A stretch of 26,633 bases of DNA from an uncultured Clostridium sp. Its GTDB lineage: Bacteria > Bacillota > Clostridia > Clostridiales > Clostridiaceae. Shown here one piece after another: positions 7,851 through 15,669 of the stretch. The notes under the pieces are model-generated. The model was given only the letters and a program-made list of their open reading frames with translations. It made no database searches and was not told the DNA's origin. The first letter of the stretch is position 1; each line of letters opens with the position of its first letter. The position numbers and the translations under genes were made by a program. Location of the stretch: assembly GCA_900543325.1 (NCBI GenBank), contig UQQU01000046.1, forward strand, positions 1 to 26,633, given 5' to 3'.

Positions 7851-8153
7851 ATGAAAAAGATTCTATTAAATGAAAAAGAATATAACATGGCTTTTAATTT
7901 TAAAGTTATGAAAAATATATGTAAAGAACTAGGATTGACAATGCCACAAGTAATGAATGGTGTTCAAGCAATGGACTTAGAAATAATTGGTGAAATATTA
8001 TATCAAGGAATAAAAGTTAGACATGAAGATTTTGAAAGAGAAGTAATAGATGAATTATCTATTATGGAATTATTCTCAGCTTTTGAAAATTTAGGACAAC
8101 TTCTAACTGAATCAATGCCTACTGATAAAAAAAAAGTAACAAAGAAGAAGTAA
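7851..8153 (+). CDS. tail assembly chaperone, short (gpG-like) product
   Basis: 100 residues. The short product of a two-product tail chaperone gene that binds the tape measure during tail assembly. It is small and mostly helical (MAFNFKVMKNICKELGL, then LSIMELFSAFENLGQLLTES), ends in a lysine-rich tail encoded by the slip site, and directly precedes the tape measure gene, as in nearly all long-tailed phages. ATG 7851 follows AAAGGAG at about 7836-7842. The run of nine A at 8127-8135 lies near the end and allows the -1 shift giving the long form (7851-8353). Most ribosomes are expected to stop at 8153. Confidence 0.8.
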   Translation: MKKILLNEKEYNMAFNFKVMKNICKELGLTMPQVMNGVQAMDLEIIGEILYQGIKVRHEDFEREVIDELSIMELFSAFENLGQLLTESMPTDKKKVTKKK

Positions 8154-8353
8154 TTGATTTAGAAGAAGATTGGAACTGGAGCTTTATGGAGTATATTTGG
8201 GTTAGCTTACTTAACAGAAGTGAAGTTTTGTTTTGGGAGTCAACTCCAAAGATTCTATTTGAGCAATATGACATTTACAAGAAAGTAAATGGATTAGAAG
8301 AGAAGAAAGAAGAAAAAGTCAAGGAAGTATATATTGACGAAATGATTTTTTAA
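7851..8353 (+). CDS. tail assembly chaperone, frameshifted (gpGT-like) product
   Basis: This is the longer product expected from -1 slippage at A-AAA-AAA (8129-8135). After codon 95 the frame changes to AGT at 8135-8137 and stays open to TAA at 8351-8353, giving 167 residues. The extension has a proper protein character: VIDLEEDWNWSFMEYIWVS, then LFWESTPKILFEQYD, a charged helix, and the end VYIDEMIF. The segment between 8154 and 8353 has no start codon with a ribosome site, so it would have no product without the shift. This copies the lambda gpG/gpGT arrangement, where the T domain recruits the tape measure protein. Seen directly: the slip site and the open -1 frame. Inferred: that slippage occurs. 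Confidence 0.85.
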
Positions 8354-8358
8354 CTAAG

Positions 8359-8406
8359 TAAGGTAGGTGAAAGTGTTAATGTGCTTCATCTACCTTATTT
8401 TTTTTT
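8359..8406 (+). terminator. hairpin terminator before tape measure gene
   Basis: TAAGGTAGGTGAA (8359-8371) pairs with TTCATCTACCTTA (8385-8397) with one G-U pair, followed by nine or more T. Strong-looking, yet the tape measure gene 43 bases further on has no clear promoter of its own. Confidence 0.8.
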
Positions 8407-8439
8407 AGTAGAAATTAAGATTAAGAAAGGAACGATATT

Positions 8440-11400
8440 ATGGCTAGAAGTCAAGAAACAGTAGCAGAGTTATTGGTAAGTCTTGGTTTAGACACTGGAC
8501 AGTTTGATAAAAGTTTACAAGAAGTTAATAGAAGTACAAAGCAAATGGAAACTGCCTTTAATCAGGCAAAGAAAGCTTTAAATTTATCAGAAAAAGGAAT
8601 AGATGATTATTCAAAAGCTATAAAGGCTGGACAAGATACGCTAGAAAGCTACAATAAGAAAATGGTTGCTTTGGAAGAAGCACATAAAGAACAAAGGGAG
8701 AATATCAAGAAGCTTAAAGAAGAGTATGATTCTCTACCACAAAAGATAGAAGAAGCTAAGAAGAAGCTAGATGAAATGAAAGCTAGTGGTAATACTACTG
8801 CAGAAGAATTAGAGAAACAATCTAAAGTGATTCAGAGTCTAGAAGCTAAGTATAAGAATTTCAATAAGTCTATGAGTAATGCTGAAGCTAAAGCAAAAGG
8901 TTTAGAGAATCAAATGGCTACTCTTGGAAACAAGATTACTGCTACTGAAAATGATGTAGAATCTTTAAGTAAAGAGCTTAGACAAATTGATAAAGGATTT
9001 AATATTGATAAGCTAACCAAAGGTTTTAAAGATGCTAGTGAAAGTGCTGAGAAATTAAAAGATAAAATTGATGGAATAAAAGATGGTGCTGATAAACTTT
9101 CAGGAGCTGGAGCAGTTGCAGTAGGTGGAATGACAGGAGCATTTATCGAAGGAGATAATGCAGTAACTCATTTTAAAAATGCTTTAGGTGCTACAACTGA
9201 AGAAGCTGAAAAGTTGAAGGATATGGCAAGAGAAATATCAAATGATGGATTCAGCTTTGAAGATTCAGTAGAAACTCTCAAAGAATTAAAGTTAGCATTT
9301 GGAGATACTTTCAATGAGCAACAATTAGAAGATTTCACAAAAGGTATTGTAACTATAAATTCTACCTTTGGAACTGATACTAAAGAAGTAGTTAAAACTG
9401 CTATGAGCTTAATAAAGCAATTTGGTATTAGTGGTGAAGAAGCTTTTGATTTAATAGCTGATGGTTTTCAAAGTGGATTAGATTTCTCAGGGGAATTTTT
9501 AGATACACTTAATGAGTATGGAGTTCAATTTAAAGAAGCTGGATTTAGTGCTGATGAATTTCTAGCAATACTTAAAAAGGGTACTAAAGATGGTGTTTTC
9601 CAACTAGATTATCTTGCTGATGGTATAAAGGAGCTTGGAATAAACCTTCAAGAAGTTGGAGATTCTCAAGCAAAAGCTTTAGAAGGCATTGGATTAAGTG
9701 CGAAAGAAGTTACAGATGCAGTTAATAAAGGTGGGGATTCTGCTAAAGAAGCAACTTTAAAAGTAGTTCAAGCTCTATCAGGTATGGAAGATAAGACTAA
9801 GCAAAATGAATATGCAGTAGCACTATTCGGTACTAAATGGGAAGATGTAGGTTCTACTTTACTTACTACTTTAGGTGACTATGGTTCAGAATTAGTAAAT
9901 GTTGATGGCACTATGAAAGAAATGTCAGATAACGTTGAAGATGGGGTTAGTGGTCAAATGCTTGGAGCTTGGAATGAGCTGAAAACTGCATTAGAACCAT
10001 TTGGAGAAAAAGTTCTTGTTCCAATACTAGAAAAAGCAACTGAATTAGTTGAAAAGTTTACTGAATGGTTTAGTAACTTATCAGATAGTGAACAAGATTG
10101 GATAGCATGGGGAGCAGTTGCAGTAGCTTGTATATCTCCGTTATTAGGGATGGCTTCAACTCTTATAGGATTATTTGGTGGTGTTACTGGAGCTATAGGT
10201 GGAGCTATAACAAAAATGGGGGGAATGAGTGGTACTTTCTCTAGTTTAGCTGGTTTAATGAGTAATCCTTATGTACTAATAGGAGCTTTAGTAGCTCTTG
10301 CTGGAGCAATAGGTGAAAATGAAGGTTTAATACTTAAACTTCAAGAAAAGTTTGAGGGATTAGGTACTGTTGTTGGTGGAGTATGTGAATTTATTTCAGG
10401 AGTTTTACAATTAAATTTTGGTTCTGTTATAAATGGAATAATGTTATTGTTTGATTTAGTCGCTGCAATGCTTGATGGTGCTGGTGGAGATACCATGCAA
10501 CAAGCTTGGGAAAGATATGAAGCTAGACAACTATTAACAGTTGAGGAAGGTATGTCAAAGATAGCTTTATCAACCACTAGAGGTATGCAACACTTAAGAA
10601 ATCTTCAAGATACAGAGTTAACTATGATGAATCAATCATTAGATTTAGCAATGCAACAAGTACCATTAATAATGGATGGAAAGTATCAAGAAGCTTCTAC
10701 TGCTTTAGCTAATAGTTTAACTACTATGAATAGTAATCAATTATTAGCATTAACCAACATGAATGATACTACTAGATATATGTTTGATGGTATTAAAGCT
10801 GGAATGAGTGTAGATGAAATAATTCCTATACTTAATACTAATTTTGAACAAATAAAGAATAGTGGTAGATTAAATACTGAAGAAATGGCAAGTTCAATTA
10901 GTTCTGCTATGGAAACAGTAAGAAGTCAGATGGATGTTAAGACGAGTGAAGGAGCTGGAGCAGTATCTACTAATATGGCTAATGCTCAAAGTGCTATCAA
11001 TAATGCTACTGCTGGTATGGCTATTGATGCTTCAAGTGGTATGAGTAGTGTTGCAAGTAGTATGATTGATGAATCAGGGAAAATAGCTCCTGAGGTTGAG
11101 AAGAATCTTAAAACATCAACTACACTTATAACTAAATCTATGGATGATATGAAAAATGCTTCAGTTACTGCTATGACAGAAATGTCAACTCAATCAAAGA
11201 GTAAACTGGATGAAATTATAAGTAAGTCACAAGATTTAGTTAAAGCTTTCTCTAGTGCTCAATCAAGAATAGGTTCATATGTTAGTAATATAGCTAATAG
11301 TGTATCAAGTGCAAGGAGTAGAATAATTTCAGATTGGAATAGTGTCATTAGCACTTTGAATAGAAGTGTCAGTGGTTCAGTTACTATCAATAGGACAATT

Positions 11401-11760
11401 AGAACTAATGAAGCTAAAGCTCTAGTAGCTCCATTGGATGCTATGGCTAGTGTAGCTAGTATGCAATCATTAACTAGAGATATGGTCTATGGTGGAAGAA
11501 TGTATCAACCATCAACAGTAGCTTCAACATCTAGCATAAAAGCTGAAAGTAACAATGTTGAAATGATTAATGAGTTAAAGAATCAAAACACCTTATTGAT
11601 GCAAATGTTAGAAGTATTAATGGCAGAAAGAACTGTTCAAGTAGATAATACTATTACTTTAGATGGTAGAGCCATAGCAAAGGGAACTGCAAAATTCATG
11701 AGTAGTGAAATAAATGGAATCAATAAGAGAAATAGTAGATTAGCTGGATTAGCTTATTAA
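8440..11760 (+). CDS. phage tail tape measure protein
   Basis: 1106 residues. Sets tail length and is ejected with the DNA. The N-terminus has the family start VSLGLDTGQFDKSLQEVN, followed by a coiled coil to about residue 215 (repeated KKLDEMKA- and EELEKQSK-type heptads). Residues about 225-520 form the globular tape-measure core (ALGATTEEAEKLKDMAREI). Two hydrophobic, glycine-rich segments at about 553-590 and 605-627 are probable membrane-insertion regions. The rest is Ser/Met/Ala-rich helical sequence, ending in a conserved-looking tail (VQVDNTITLDGRAIA). At about 0.15 nm per residue the protein would specify a tail of roughly 165 nm. ATG 8440 follows AAGAAAGGA. There is no distal tail, fibre or baseplate gene after it. 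The frame is intact. Confidence 0.93.
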   Translation: MARSQETVAELLVSLGLDTGQFDKSLQEVNRSTKQMETAFNQAKKALNLSEKGIDDYSKAIKAGQDTLESYNKKMVALEEAHKEQRENIKKLKEEYDSLPQKIEEAKKKLDEMKASGNTTAEELEKQSKVIQSLEAKYKNFNKSMSNAEAKAKGLENQMATLGNKITATENDVESLSKELRQIDKGFNIDKLTKGFKDASESAEKLKDKIDGIKDGADKLSGAGAVAVGGMTGAFIEGDNAVTHFKNALGATTEEAEKLKDMAREISNDGFSFEDSVETLKELKLAFGDTFNEQQLEDFTKGIVTINSTFGTDTKEVVKTAMSLIKQFGISGEEAFDLIADGFQSGLDFSGEFLDTLNEYGVQFKEAGFSADEFLAILKKGTKDGVFQLDYLADGIKELGINLQEVGDSQAKALEGIGLSAKEVTDAVNKGGDSAKEATLKVVQALSGMEDKTKQNEYAVALFGTKWEDVGSTLLTTLGDYGSELVNVDGTMKEMSDNVEDGVSGQMLGAWNELKTALEPFGEKVLVPILEKATELVEKFTEWFSNLSDSEQDWIAWGAVAVACISPLLGMASTLIGLFGGVTGAIGGAITKMGGMSGTFSSLAGLMSNPYVLIGALVALAGAIGENEGLILKLQEKFEGLGTVVGGVCEFISGVLQLNFGSVINGIMLLFDLVAAMLDGAGGDTMQQAWERYEARQLLTVEEGMSKIALSTTRGMQHLRNLQDTELTMMNQSLDLAMQQVPLIMDGKYQEASTALANSLTTMNSNQLLALTNMNDTTRYMFDGIKAGMSVDEIIPILNTNFEQIKNSGRLNTEEMASSISSAMETVRSQMDVKTSEGAGAVSTNMANAQSAINNATAGMAIDASSGMSSVASSMIDESGKIAPEVEKNLKTSTTLITKSMDDMKNASVTAMTEMSTQSKSKLDEIISKSQDLVKAFSSAQSRIGSYVSNIANSVSSARSRIISDWNSVISTLNRSVSGSVTINRTIRTNEAKALVAPLDAMASVASMQSLTRDMVYGGRMYQPSTVASTSSIKAESNNVEMINELKNQNTLLMQMLEVLMAERTVQVDNTITLDGRAIAKGTAKFMSSEINGINKRNSRLAGLAY

Positions 11761-11768
11761 TCATTGAG

Positions 11769-11808
11769 GGATATATGACTTTAGAGTTATATATCCTTTA
11801 TTTTTTAT
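11769..11808 (+). terminator. hairpin terminator after tape measure gene
   Basis: GGATATATGACT (11769-11780) pairs with AGTTATATATCC (11785-11796), one G-U pair and a four-base loop, followed by TTTATTTTTTAT. It closes the virion transcript. Confidence 0.8.
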
Positions 11809-12061
11809 ATTTATTTTGTTGTCTATTGAGTATTACATAAAACAAAAGAACTTAGACAAAAAATCTAAGCTCACACACAAAACAGAAAACAGAAAACAAA
11901 CCATTTTGAAAGGAAGTCAAAATGATTTCATATTGATTATATCAGATTTTATAAATTTTGCAATTAATAAATAAATATAATTTCACTTAAAGTCATTTGA
12001 TGTAAAGCAAGTATTTACCTAGTGTTCACCTAATTAAAAAGTAGATTTTATTCATTATTTT
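11797..12061. other. gap between tape measure and recombinase genes
   Basis: No gene of usable size. It holds a tandem repeat of AAAACAG (two copies, about 11878-11891), an 8-base perfect inverted repeat CATTTTGA/TCAAAATG (11902-11909 and 11917-11924), and two related 11-base blocks TTTACCTAGTG and TTCACCTAATT (about 12014-12035), one helical turn apart, which may bind a regulator of the recombinase promoter. In an intact phage several genes would separate the tape measure from the integrase, so this gap is the place where a deletion scar is expected. Confidence 0.5.
11833..11869 (-). terminator. possible minus-strand terminator with no gene upstream
   Basis: CTTAGA (11851-11856) and TCTAAG (11864-11869) form a 6-base stem. 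Read on the minus strand it is followed by a T-rich run (TTCTTTTGTTTT). It would end a minus-strand transcript coming from 11900-12060, but no minus-strand gene is found there. Confidence 0.4.
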
Positions 12062-12070
12062 TGATATAAT
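12062..12070 (+). promoter_or_regulatory. extended -10 promoter of the recombinase gene
   Basis: TGATATAAT (12062-12070) is a perfect extended -10 box (TGnTATAAT), 30 bases before the start at 12100. No good -35 box is seen 17 bases upstream, which is normal for extended -10 promoters. Confidence 0.65.
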
Positions 12071-12099
12071 GTGTACATATAAACAAATGAGGTGATTAG

Positions 12100-13587
12100 A
12101 TGGAGAGAATGAAAAGTGTTTTGTACGCAAGAGTATCAACAATGGATGAACTTTCAACAAATTCATATTTGCAACAACAACTTTACAAAGATGATAAATT
12201 TGATATAGAGAGAATCTATAGTGATAGAGCTTCAGGGAGCTCAGTAGATAAAAGAGAGAGCTTCTTAGAAATGCTATCTTATTGTGGAATAAGAAAAGAA
12301 GGAAATAACTATTTCATAGAGAATAAGACAGATATAGAATGTATTATAGTTGCCAATGTATCAAGATTTAGTAGGTCTATTGTTGATGCAAGATTAATAA
12401 TTGATGCTTTACATAAAAATAATGTTAAAGTGTATTTCATAGACCTCAATAAGTATTCAACTGATTCAGATATATTTTTAACTTTAAATATGTACTTAGT
12501 TGTAGAAGAAGAATATCTTAGAGGTGTATCTAGTAAAGTTAAGTCAGGGATGCAAAGAAAGATAGCCACTGGATATGTTTTAGGAAGTAATAAAATTTGG
12601 GGATATACTTATGAGAAAAGAGAAGATGGTAATGGTTACCTAGTACCACATCCAACAGAGAGTTTAATGGTTAAGGCTATCTTTAAAGATTACTTATCAG
12701 GAATGGCTACAAGAGCACTAGGAAAAAAGTATAAGTTATCACCTACAACTATATTGCAGATGTTGAAAAATGTTAAATATAAGGGTTATATGGGGTATAA
12801 CTTAAAAAGTGATAATCCTATTTATGTAAAGAGTCCATTTATTACTCCAATCATTTCTGAAGAAGCTTTTGAAGAAGTGCAAAGAATAAGATTAGGTAGG
12901 TGTAATAGTGATAATGGAAAAGGAAGGAGAATTGAAGTGAGAAATCTAACTGGAAAAGTAAAATGTGTTTGTGGATACAATATGCACTACAAGAGAAGCA
13001 ATAAGGAATTGTGTTGTGGAAATACTACTGTAGAAGGAAGAACTAAAGGATGTGGAGCTAATCAATTCAATACAAAAACAATAATTCCTTGGTTAGAAAA
13101 TAACATTGATAATCTAGAAAAAAATCTAGAGTTTAGGCTCAATAATGAAATCAGAGAAGTTAATGTTGACAACTTAAGTAACTTAGAAATTAGAAAGGAA
13201 GAGTTAAAAAGAAAAGAGAGTAAGTTGATGGATTTATTCTTGGATGGTGAACTTCCTAAGGATATGCTTAAGAGAAAGCAATCAGAAATAGCTCAGGAGC
13301 TTCAGGATTTGGAAGAAAAAATATCTATACTAAATGATATGCACTCACATTTGAACCAACTCAGAAGGCTTAAGATAACTTATAAGAATGATATGAAAAA
13401 TATTAGAAAGTTAATCAAAGAAAATAACTTAGAAGAAATTGAAAAGTTAATATCTAAAATAGAATTAGTCAACAGAACCGATTTAATAACATTCAGAGAA
13501 AAAACTGAGATTAAGTCTATTAGGTTTAGTTGCTTTGATGAAGCATATAATACTAATTTTGTTATAGATGAAGCATATGATATATAG
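12100..13587 (+). CDS. large serine recombinase (site-specific integrase)
   Basis: 495 residues. Catalyses integration and excision of the element. The resolvase-type catalytic domain covers about residues 5-155: YARVST with catalytic Ser13, YSDRASGSS with conserved Asp42/Arg43, R52-E-S-F, and NVSRFSRS (residues 86-93). A recombinase (DNA-binding) domain follows (about 165-280), then a zinc ribbon (C289-V-C291, a CC pair near 304-305, and a later Cys) and a long coiled coil of about residues 355-440, all typical of phage integrases of the large serine class such as those of A118-like phages. ATG 12100 has GAGGTGAT (12089-12096) at good spacing and its own promoter. It is intact. The stop at 13587 is immediately followed by a host gene fragment, so the attachment site should be at about 13560-13600. 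Confidence 0.95.
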   Translation: MERMKSVLYARVSTMDELSTNSYLQQQLYKDDKFDIERIYSDRASGSSVDKRESFLEMLSYCGIRKEGNNYFIENKTDIECIIVANVSRFSRSIVDARLIIDALHKNNVKVYFIDLNKYSTDSDIFLTLNMYLVVEEEYLRGVSSKVKSGMQRKIATGYVLGSNKIWGYTYEKREDGNGYLVPHPTESLMVKAIFKDYLSGMATRALGKKYKLSPTTILQMLKNVKYKGYMGYNLKSDNPIYVKSPFITPIISEEAFEEVQRIRLGRCNSDNGKGRRIEVRNLTGKVKCVCGYNMHYKRSNKELCCGNTTVEGRTKGCGANQFNTKTIIPWLENNIDNLEKNLEFRLNNEIREVNVDNLSNLEIRKEELKRKESKLMDLFLDGELPKDMLKRKQSEIAQELQDLEEKISILNDMHSHLNQLRRLKITYKNDMKNIRKLIKENNLEEIEKLISKIELVNRTDLITFREKTEIKSIRFSCFDEAYNTNFVIDEAYDI

Positions 13588-13713
13588 TGCTATAAAGATG
13601 TTGTGTTCTTGTACATTACACCACCAGGTGTTCATGCTTCTCATGGTATGGAGAGAACGCATGTAAAAGCACTTGAAAATACAATAAAATTATTAGGATT
13701 ATATTTAATATAA
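13588..13713 (+). pseudogene. 3' remnant of an interrupted host gene (possible M42-like peptidase)
   Basis: A frame with no start codon and no ribosome site runs from the recombinase stop to TAA 13711-13713. It encodes 41 residues with a well-organised sequence: CYKDVVFLYITPP, GVHASHGMERTH, VKALENTIKLLGLYLI. The H-x-x-H-G-x-E-R-T-H motif then a helix is reminiscent of the C-terminus of some M42/M20-type metallo-aminopeptidases, but I cannot confirm the family. The simplest reading is that the element inserted into this gene and the recombinase end now abuts its 3' part; the 5' part should lie at the other end of the prophage, beyond this window. It is followed by a terminator (13760-13800), as expected for a genuine gene end. 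Confidence 0.6.
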
Positions 13714-13759
13714 TAAAAGTAAATCAATATAATTTTTAATAAAATAGGTTAAGTATATT

Positions 13760-13800
13760 AAAGAGTTAGTGTTTTATAAATAAACATTAACTCTTTTTTA
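13760..13800 (+). terminator. terminator of the interrupted host gene
   Basis: AAAGAGTTAGTGTTT (13760-13774) pairs with AAACATTAACTCTTT (13782-13796), one G-U pair, followed by TTTT. It lies 46 bases after the remnant stop, supporting that the remnant was a real gene. Confidence 0.8.
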
Positions 13801-13855
13801 GATACAAAGAAATATACAATTTGATATTTGTAAAAAATATAAAATATTCATAATA

Positions 13856-13884
13856 TTTACATAATAGAGGCGAATTGATATAAT
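13856..13884 (+). promoter_or_regulatory. sigma-A type promoter of the lipoprotein gene
   Basis: TTTACA (13856-13861), a 17-base spacer and TATAAT (13879-13884), with TG one base before the -10. A near-consensus vegetative promoter. The transcript leader would be about 90 bases; nothing else is seen between 13800 and 13978. Confidence 0.8.
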
Positions 13885-13978
13885 TTTATTATATTAGGTG
13901 ATTTTTGTCATTCTCATAAATTTAACTACATATTTAGATATATAAATTTAATTTAAAAAATAGAAAAGGGATTTTATT

Positions 13979-15613
13979 ATGGGAAAAAAGGTAAAAATAC
14001 TTATATTAATGGGAATGACAATAAGTTTGCTATCTTGTAGCATTATAGAAGAAAATTCAAAGAAAAATATTGACATAGCAACCAATGTAGAAGAAATGGA
14101 GGTAGTGGAAAGTGAAGAAGTTATACAGGAAGATATAGAAGAAATAAAAAGAGAAATTAAAGCAATAGATTTAACTCCAAATATTAATATTAATTATAAT
14201 TATGAAGTTATAGGAGATAAGAATATTTGCTCAGATATTCTATTCACAGATAAATATACAGATATGGAGGGGATAACCACTTTTAGAGGTAATAATTTTA
14301 GAAATTCAGCATCATATGGAATTAGTAAAATATCTAAGAAAGAATTAAGTGTTAAATGGAAAACTACTACATCATTTAGTTCATGGGGGGGAGGCGCTGG
14401 ATGGACAGGCCAACCAGCAATAATTAAATGGAATGAAGATATAAAAAGTTCTATGAATATATATGATGAATTTAAAAATCAAGAGAATTTTACTGAAGTA
14501 ATATATGCATCATTAGATGGAAAGATATACTTCTTAGATTTACAAACTGGAAATCTAAGTAGAAATACTATTAATGTAGGAAATCCAATAAAGGGAAGTC
14601 TATCAATAGACTCAAGAGAGATTCCAATGTTATATGTAGGAGAAGGGATTAATGAAAGTGGTATAACTGGATTTAATATTTATAGCTTAATTGATGGAAG
14701 TAGTTTATATGAAATCAATGGTTATGATGAAACAGCATATAGAGGATGGCCTGCTTTTGATTCTTCGGCCTTAATACATACAGAAAAAGATATAATTATT
14801 GAAGCAGGAGAAAATGGGATTTTATATATAATGAAGTTAAATACTAATTATGATAAAGAAAATAATACTATATCAATAAATCCAGAAACTTTAAAATATA
14901 GATATTATACTGGTGAGAGTTATGGTAGATTAGGAATAGAAAATAGCGTAGCAGCCTATGCTAATTTATTATATTTTGCAGATAATAATGGAGATATTCA
15001 TTGTATAGACTTAAGAAAAATGGAACCAATGTGGGTTATAGAAGGGTTAGATGATATAGATGCAACTATAACAATTGAAGATGAGGAAGGAACTCCATAT
15101 TTATACGTTGGAGATGAAGTAGATCATCAAGGAACAAGTGGAATATCAACAGTCAGAAAATTAAATGGATTAACTGGCGAAGTAATATGGAAAAATGAAT
15201 TTGATTGTGAATCTGTGGTTGGTGCAGATGCAACTAATGGAGGAGTGTTAGCAACTAATGTTATAGGAAAAAATAACATATCTGATTTAGTAATCTTCTC
15301 ACTTGCAAGATATGATGGATTTAATAGTGGAGCTATTGTTGCAATTGATAAAGAAACAGGAGAAATAGTATGGAAAACTAAGTTAAATAATTATCTATGG
15401 TCATCTCCAGTTGATTTTTATGATAAAGATGGAAATGGTTATATAATTCAATGTGATTCAGCAGGAAATATGTTTTTAATTGATGGGAATACTGGAGAGA
15501 TACTAAATACTATAACTTTAGATGCAAACATAGAAGCTTCCCCTGCAATATATGAGGATATGATAGTAGTGGCTACACGTGCTGGAAGTATTTATGGGAT
15601 AGAAATAGAATAA
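13979..15613 (+). CDS. lipoprotein with PQQ-like beta-propeller
   Basis: 544 residues. The N-terminus is a lipoprotein signal: KK-rich start, hydrophobic core and lipobox LLSC with Cys20, so the mature protein should be attached to the outer face of the membrane. After an acidic linker (about 25-70), the rest consists of repeated beta-blade motifs of the PQQ/quinoprotein type: VIYASLDGKIYFLDLQTG, GDIHCIDLRKMEPMW, LNGLTGEVIWK, AIDKETGEIVWK, FLIDGNTGEILN, ATRAGSIYGIE. Such propellers are used for protein binding or assembly (BamB-like) as well as in true PQQ enzymes; no catalytic signature is visible and a clostridium would not normally make PQQ, so a structural or sensing role is more likely. 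The exact role is unknown. It has its own strong promoter. Confidence 0.8.
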   Translation: MGKKVKILILMGMTISLLSCSIIEENSKKNIDIATNVEEMEVVESEEVIQEDIEEIKREIKAIDLTPNININYNYEVIGDKNICSDILFTDKYTDMEGITTFRGNNFRNSASYGISKISKKELSVKWKTTTSFSSWGGGAGWTGQPAIIKWNEDIKSSMNIYDEFKNQENFTEVIYASLDGKIYFLDLQTGNLSRNTINVGNPIKGSLSIDSREIPMLYVGEGINESGITGFNIYSLIDGSSLYEINGYDETAYRGWPAFDSSALIHTEKDIIIEAGENGILYIMKLNTNYDKENNTISINPETLKYRYYTGESYGRLGIENSVAAYANLLYFADNNGDIHCIDLRKMEPMWVIEGLDDIDATITIEDEEGTPYLYVGDEVDHQGTSGISTVRKLNGLTGEVIWKNEFDCESVVGADATNGGVLATNVIGKNNISDLVIFSLARYDGFNSGAIVAIDKETGEIVWKTKLNNYLWSSPVDFYDKDGNGYIIQCDSAGNMFLIDGNTGEILNTITLDANIEASPAIYEDMIVVATRAGSIYGIEIE

Positions 15614-15635
15614 TAGCTTATAATGTTTAGAAATT

Positions 15636-15665
15636 TCACCCATTGTTAATAATTACAATGGGTGA
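15636..15665 (+). promoter_or_regulatory. hairpin hiding the ribosome site of the transposase-like gene
   Basis: TCACCCATTGT (15636-15646) and ACAATGGGTGA (15655-15665) are perfectly complementary over 11 bases with an 8-base loop. The right arm contains GGGTGA, the ribosome site of the ATG at 15670. Any mRNA that reads through from the lipoprotein gene would fold and mask this site. No T run follows, so it does not look like a terminator. Confidence 0.6.
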
Positions 15666-15669
15666 TAAT

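Noticed and set aside
10341..12569. Minus-strand open frames at 10341-10577 and 12309-12569
   Set aside because: Antisense to the tape measure and recombinase genes, with no start context or recognisable protein features.
13979..15613. True PQQ-dependent dehydrogenase
   Set aside because: Only blade repeats are visible; no catalytic or cofactor-binding signature, and a lipoprotein anchor suggests a structural or sensory propeller.
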